A stretch of DNA of 64,000 bases, taken from assembly GCA_958450365.1 (NCBI GenBank), contig CAUEEP010000925.1, positions 1,116,001 through 1,180,000 of the forward strand, read 5' to 3'. Both the position numbers and the translations under genes were made by a program. The notes beneath the pieces are model-generated. The model saw only the letters and a list, made by a program, of their open reading frames with translations. It did no database searches and had not been told where the DNA came from. Below are positions 59,291 to 64,000 of the stretch, one piece after another; position 1 is the first letter of the stretch; each line of letters opens with the position of its first letter. This stretch comes from Mesorhabditis belari. Its lineage: Eukaryota > Nematoda > Chromadorea > Rhabditida > Rhabditidae.

Positions 59291-60084
59291 GCTTACTATA
59301 GGCACTAACCGATTCCATCTAAACGTCGAAGTATTGAGCAAGCAAAAACGTGTCCCGTCCTTTCCAGCAGAGAATCCGCGTCGCCGATTTAAAGTAAATG
59401 ACCCTTTGATTAAAATGTACGATCTAGAAGGTGGGGCTAGGAAAAAGTTACCGTAATCGTAATCATAAAGTTACCTAGATCTGATGTTCCTGCCATTTCC
59501 GCTATTCTTGATTCCAGAATTTGAGGGAAAAAAACGGCAATTCACCATTCTTTATTTTATCCTCATCCTTAAGTACGGTATCTTTTTGCCTAAACCCCAA
59601 CGGTCAATCTGTCTATTAGCATGTGAAAAGCATTGATGGTAAAGGGGAATGCGTCTTAATTTTTTGCAAACTCTATGACACGCTTGGTTTCAACCACCTT
59701 CGCTTCTTTGCCAAAAATGTGCATGTCGAAATTTGAGGTTGTGAGTGCGAGATTTTATTTTGTGATGTTTTATCGTGACATGTGAATACGATTTTGTGCT
59801 TATTTATTTTTCAGTGTTGAAATTTTGAAGCAAAACTAGAGCTATTGTTGTTTTCTCGATGATGTTAGACAGATTTTGAATGTTTATTTTGTTTGCGCAC
59901 GTGTTTTGTTGTCTTTTGAACTAAAAATACAATAATTTATTAAAGTATTCACAAAAGCAAAATCACACAGCAAAAATTACACGAAAAATGTGAGTTGAGA
60001 TACATTTTTCAAATCAAAAAAGTAGCACAGAAAAATGTGGTAAAGAGAAAGTTCAATTGGGGTAGTTGAGAGTTTTGGATGCTG
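59291..60084. repeat. upstream part of the third sHSP block, no gene
   Basis: Contains GATTCCATCTAAACGTCGAAG, the LYDTLGFNHLRFFAKNVHVE relic (59670-59740) and the 3' region of the sHSP pseudogene. At 59935-59985 the target of the 84-bp insert is uninterrupted. Confidence 0.5.
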
Positions 60085-60815
60085 TTAATTCTCGATTGTT
60101 CCTGTTTCCTTTTGTTGTCCGGTAATTTGAATGGAAATCTCTTGCCCATTCAGTTGTTTCTTCTTTTCAATCAATGGGGCATGAATTGAGAGATTTCCAT
60201 GTTGATCGAGTGATGATTGAAGTGACGAGAGATCGATTTGATCCACGGGAATCCGAATGGAACGTTGCAAACGAAGGTGGACGGATCCCGGAAATATGTA
60301 AAGTTGAATGGGGTGAAGAAGGGAATGCTTTTCATATAATAACTAGCATCAAATTTTATGGTTAAACATTAAGATTAAGGTTCTTCAATTTGAATTGACT
60401 ATACTCTGTAATTAACTTTAATTTTTCACCTGTTCATTCTCCTCTTTGTGCTCTCCTTCAATCGACAAAACATCCCCGTCCAATCGCAATTTCAATTCAT
60501 CGGGTTTATACGAGGAGACGTCGCATTTCACGGAGAAACCCTCATCACTCAACGAAATCTAAGAAGCGAGTTCTGGTATTGAAAAAGTTAAGCTACCTCC
60601 TTATCAGCTACTCACGTCTTCAAGAGTCTATGACAGAGTTAACAAGCAAAGTTGCCTGGAAAACATACTATTTCTTGTTGCTGAAGGTCGCGATGGATTG
60701 TTCGACCATCGAAAGTTCATTCCAATGAATTGATCGTTTCGAAGATGTCATTGAAGGGATGTCGACGGCTGAATGGACGACAGAAATTGTTCGAGGGAAA
60801 AAGAAGAAGTGACAT
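60085..60815 (-). pseudogene. small heat-shock protein gene, dead copy
   Basis: Exons correspond to 60815-60669, 60558-60430 and 60288-60085. Two lesions: codon 33 is TGA (after FNDIFETINSLE) where the others have AGG, and the acceptor of intron 2 reads TTTCCG in place of TTTCAG (60289-60290). Donor 1 is GAAATA|GTATG. Exon 3 is otherwise intact (RSIRIPVDQIDLSSLQSSLD, ITGQQKETGTIEN) and almost identical to that of 27040-27778, so the death is recent. Confidence 0.85.
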
Positions 60816-60892
60816 TTGGAAGTGTGAAGGTAATTGTTGATAGTAAGATGTGTTGATTTGAGTTGATGACTGCTGGAGTGAACCGTCGGTTC

Positions 60893-60941
60893 ATATAAGA
60901 TTCGATGGGGTTTCCGGGAGGTTCTCGAAAATTCTAGAAAC
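60893..60941 (-). promoter_or_regulatory. heat-shock element and TATA box of the dead sHSP copy
   Basis: Minus strand TTTCTAGAATTTTCGAGAACC (60920-60940): TTC-GAA-TTC-GAA at perfect spacing, better than in the living copy at 9347. CTTATATGAA follows near 60892-60900. Confidence 0.7.
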
Positions 60942-61014
60942 GGAGTCGGCACTTGTTTTCCCCTTCCACTCTATTGCCTCTTTCGAAAAGAACCTTTCTC
61001 GAAGTCTCTCGAAA

Positions 61015-61215
61015 TCACTCGATATTTCGTCTCTTTGTGGCTCTCTCGCGTCTACTTCTCTTCTTTTCGTTCTCCTTTTTTAGTTGCTGATCTCTCTTCT
61101 TTTTCGGACTATTAGGTACTTCCAAAAGAAACAGTGGATTATAACCAACATTCGAACAACCCAAAAACCAATAAGAAAAAACTTTATTGCAAAAGATATT
61201 CGCCATTACCATCAA
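61015..61215 (-). other. Lys/Arg/Glu-rich open tail, second copy
   Basis: Counterpart of 26740-26840: SPKKKRDQQLKKENEKKRSR, RERATKRRNIE, TGA. Upstream the two copies differ. Confidence 0.35.
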
Positions 61216-61254
61216 CTATGTTTTTCCATTTTTGGCGTGCAATATTTGTTTAGA

Positions 61255-61430
61255 CCTTGCAGGCTGAGTGTTGCGTCTCTTTAACAACTGAACCCACGAG
61301 CAACGAAGGCATCTCCTTTTTTGCCGTCTCATCTGCTGTGCCACTGACCGAACGAATGGATGCGATGCAGGCGCAGCTCAATCGCATCAAGGAAAAGGGA
61401 AATTTTATCCTTGTGATATCTTGTTTTAAC
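61255..61430 (+). other. possible exon of an unknown gene
   Basis: After TTTGTTTAG the frame is open: TLQAECCVSLTTEPTSNEGI, SFFAVSSAVPLTERMDAMQA, QLNRIKEKGNFILV. The last part is helical (MDAMQAQLNRIKEK) as in retroelement gag or coiled-coil proteins. No start, no second copy; weak. Confidence 0.25.
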
Positions 61431-61449
61431 ATTAAACTTACTTTCAACT

Positions 61450-62170
61450 TCAACAGTTGTCAAATCGGCGATTCAGTTGATACTGAATTCCGGAATTCCG
61501 AATGACAACTAAGGAACCACTTGTCTTTTGCCATTTTTTCTTCCCCAGGGCCTTTGCAAAGCCGGAACAATGGCAAATTAACAAATGAATGAAGAACTTT
61601 CTGCTACGATCTGATTTTGGAAGTAATCGACGAGTTGGAGCCAAAAGATGTGCCCGAATTGATGAAAGTTGGCAGCAGATTTCGATGGATTCTTCTCCAG
61701 AAACCAGCACGGATTCTTGGAAAAGGAATCCATTCGATTGACATCAAACTGGGAGATTGGCATGATGATAATGATCTTTTTGATTATACCGCTTAGATGA
61801 TTGTAGTCACGAAATTTCCCAAAAAAATCTCTCTTCATTTCAATCTCTGCAACCTCTTTCAATGTTCTTCTCTTGGCACCAGTGGAAAGATGTTCAGTTT
61901 AAAAAATTTTTGAAAATTTGACCATTTCACAAGTTGGATCTGACGACATTCATCTTGAGAAGGAGCTTTCGCCTTCGACTTTCGGAACTCAAGAAGATCT
62001 TCGCCAGATTGAGTCCACGAGTTGGATGTGAGGATCTATGGAGACAAATTCAACGAGTATTTTGAGAATTTCAAAGCTGAAGTCATCGATCGAGCATCAG
62101 TGAAGATTGATTATTGGAAAGAAGAGGTAAGACAACAACTTTTATCAGATATCAGCCAGAATTTCCCTTT
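61450..62170 (+). pseudogene. F-box-like family copy of the divergent subfamily, broken
   Basis: Parts in order: a stray STDTEFRNSE-like piece (61470-61500) and GLCKAGT-like insert sequence (61545-61580), then CYDLILEVIDELEPKDVPEL, MKVGSRFRWILLQKPARILG, IHSIDIKLGDWHDDNDLFDY, a stop, LHFNLCNLFQ-like sequence, and from 62022 MDVRIYGDKFNEYFENFKAE, VIDRASVKIDYWKEEVRQQL. It merges at about 62150 into R3. At least four frame breaks. Confidence 0.7.
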
Positions 62171-62480
62171 GAACCAAACGTTGTTTCGGTCTCAGTTGAA
62201 CCCAAAACAATCCAAAATGTGTCATTTTTGGCTAATTGTAAATTGAACCTAGTCAAAAGCTACTTTTTCGTTCAATGCAAACCGACCCGAAACCGTCTCT
62301 AATTATTAGGCAAAAGTAAAAAGATTAACAAGGGAATGCCAACCGGGCGTGGTGGCCGAATGACATGAGCCCTCTACCACTCGCCGCGGAATTTCACGCT
62401 GATTCCGAATCTGCTGATGAGCACTCCGTTAAAATTTATAAGCGTGCAAAGTCCAAGTAATAAGATAATTTTATAAAAGA
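62150..62480 (+). repeat. R3 dispersed repeat
   Basis: Best uninterrupted copy: CCAGAATTTCCCTTTGAACC, GTCTCTAATTATTAGGC, CCAACCGGGCGTGGTGGCCG, TTCACGCTGATTCCGAATCT. Short TGGCCGAATGACATGAGC resembles a pol III A box. Confidence 0.6.
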
Positions 62481-63318
62481 ATGGAAAAAAAGGCAAAAAG
62501 ATTGAAGCGGTAATGTGACGCCAAGAAATAATACATAATTTTTAGTTCAATTCTGCGATCTTGTCTTCTCTTTCTCGTTCCTACGGAGGGAAGTGCTATT
62601 GCAGTGTCTAGGGTACCTAGAATTTACCAAAAATTCCACCTTTTTTGCGCAAATCCAACTTTGCAAAATTTTTCTTCTCGAGTCGTGTCCGGAAGCGCAA
62701 AATAGCATATTTCCGAAATTTTTGTAACCAAGCTGTCACTTTTTATTTCGTGAATTGACCAAAATCTTAAAAACCCAAAAACCTCAATGAACCGTGGATT
62801 ACGAGTTGCAAAAAAATGTGAGCCAAACACCCAAGCTCGAATTCTAAATGACAACCTAGTGGGTTACGGTGCCAATTGATGGGATAAAAAGGAAATTTTG
62901 CGCTTGGGAAATCATTCTTCTCTTCTCCCCGGAAGTTAGGGGTGATCCTTTCTGCCAAGCTTTTTCAGCTTTCCCTGGTTTGAATAGACTTTTATATCTT
63001 TTTAAGCGCATATTTTACTGGTTTTAAGTATTGTTTTGATGACAAATGGCCTATTTTTGGTCCACGACATGTTTTTGCTTAAAAAGAGCGACTGTTGAAA
63101 TCTTTTGAGTCAATTTTTTCTGTTTTCGGATGTAAAGCTTTGATTATTGTTGTTTATGCACTAAAGATCATCACAAGTTTTAGAGGAATCAAAGATTTTA
63201 TCCAACTTTAGCTAAAAGCCAGCATTTGTCCCCACCTTGTTTATTGTTTTTGTTTTCTAGCCAACTTTTACTGAGAATTTCTGATTGTTCTTTTCTAATT
63301 TTTCAATTTTCAGGCAGA
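62481..63318 (+). promoter_or_regulatory. 5' flank of the last F-box copy
   Basis: From about 62640 the full family flank, ending TTTTCAATTTTCAGGCAGA before the ATG. TTGCAGTGTCTAGGGTACC near 62592 is a MITE scrap. Confidence 0.5.
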
Positions 63319-64000
63319 ATGGCAGAACTTCCAGTCGAGATGCCCAATCTTCTCCAATTCCCGATGGGAAAACTCTGCTACGATCTGGTTTTGGAAGTAA
63401 TCGATGAATTAGATCCAAAAGATGTGCCCGAATTGATGAAAGCTGACAGAAGATTTCGATGGATTCTTCTCCAGAAACCAGCACGGATTCTTGGAAAACA
63501 AATCCATTTGATTAGGGTCATGATGGAGGATCGAGATGAAAGTTACAATGACGAGGGCCCGCGCAAACGCTACCAAGATCTAGTCTTGATCATGAAATTC
63601 GCTGAATCAAGGCCTCTTCCATTTTATTTCATGTCACATAAAGTCCTTCTCCTGTCGCAGGTTGAACGATGTTCGGTTTTGGAAATTTCAGATGTGTGGT
63701 ATGACGCCTTGAACGAGGAAAAACTTTCGGGACTCAAGAAGGCTTTGCTCAAGGCTTCGCTAACTTGAAACAAGTCGACGAGTTGGAAGTTAGTATCTGG
63801 GGGAACAATTTCAACGACTTTTTGTATAATTTAAAAGCCGAAGTCACCGATCGAGCATCATTGAAATTTTCCGATTTACAACTTATGTTGTCTTTGATCA
63901 ATGGGAGCCTTCAAAATTGCAAAATGGTCTCAGTGCAACTTTATCGTGATCCTGATTTTTATCCAACAGTTTATTCGGCACTTTCGAAGACTCAACTTGA
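63319..64000 (+). pseudogene. F-box-like family copy with frameshift, cut by the window end
   Basis: MAELPVEMPNLLQFPMGKLC, DELDPKDVPELMKADRRFRW and the body up to LSGLKKALLKASLT are open. A local duplication at about 63742-63760 (CTTTGCTCAAGGCTTCGC) of net +11 bases shifts the frame. The homologous frame then continues open to the window end (LKQVDELEVSIWGNNFNDFL, LMLSLINGSLQNCKM, STALSKTQ-type VYSALSKTQL). Beyond the single frameshift no lesion is visible, so the rest of the gene must be examined in the next window. Confidence 0.75.

Overview
The window looks like AT-rich nuclear DNA of a nematode, probably a rhabditid. The signs are introns of about 40-140 bp with TTTYAG acceptors, start codons placed 1-5 bases behind a strong acceptor with no visible upstream exon (typical of spliced-leader trans-splicing), an HSP16-type small heat-shock gene family, and Tc1/Tc3- and mariner-type transposons. 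The species cannot be named from the sequence. Nothing bacterial, viral or organellar was seen.

The window is dominated by one lineage-specific family of F-box-like proteins. At least 17 full or partial copies lie on both strands. Five have an intact reading frame (3523-4572 -, 21872-22966 -, 31742-33355 -, 41484-42659 -, 57193-58395 -). One is open but has lost its usual start codon (46799-47941 +) and one is truncated at the 3' end (10367-11263 -). Three have a single lesion up to where they can be read (15764-16920 +, 53382-54485 -, 63319-64000 +). The rest are fragments. A full copy has an F-box-like N-terminus, a conserved body of about 270 residues, a Ser/Asp/Arg-rich tail of 0 to about 190 residues and a short conserved C-terminus. 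A second, related terminal exon lies about 100 bp downstream in several copies. Each full copy carries the same 600-700 bp 5' flank, so whole units were duplicated.

A second duplicated block holds three copies of a three-exon small heat-shock protein gene: 9347-10074 (-) and 27040-27778 (+) are intact, 60085-60815 (-) is dead. Two promoters keep clear heat-shock elements. Other probable genes are a small secreted six-cysteine protein (24265-24855) and secreted lectin-like first exons in a dispersed cassette (18233, 40724, 51420).

Region by region. 0-15 kb: F-box copies mixed with an sHSP gene, decayed transposases, the 3' end of a Rac-like GTPase (13443-13739) and an unknown exon present twice (7365, 14399). 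15-34 kb: F-box genes, a complete long-TIR Tc1-like element (18806-19962), the Cys-rich gene, the second sHSP, a deleted mariner (29288-30176) and the largest F-box gene. 34-41 kb: the least repetitive part, with a five-exon unknown gene end (35101-35618), a pogo-like transposase relic, an integrase gene relic with visible exons (37200-38650) and an acidic gene with one nonsense codon (39081-39770). 41-64 kb: again F-box units, MITEs, tRNA-like repeats and the dead sHSP.

Most of the rest is a mosaic of dispersed repeats. One Tc1 insertion has a matching empty site at 35761-35850, and one MITE sits at the same base in two F-box paralogues; both allow insertions and duplications to be ordered in time. 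The genes do not form an operon or an evident pathway. The picture is a fast-turnover paralogue cluster shaped by segmental duplication and transposons.
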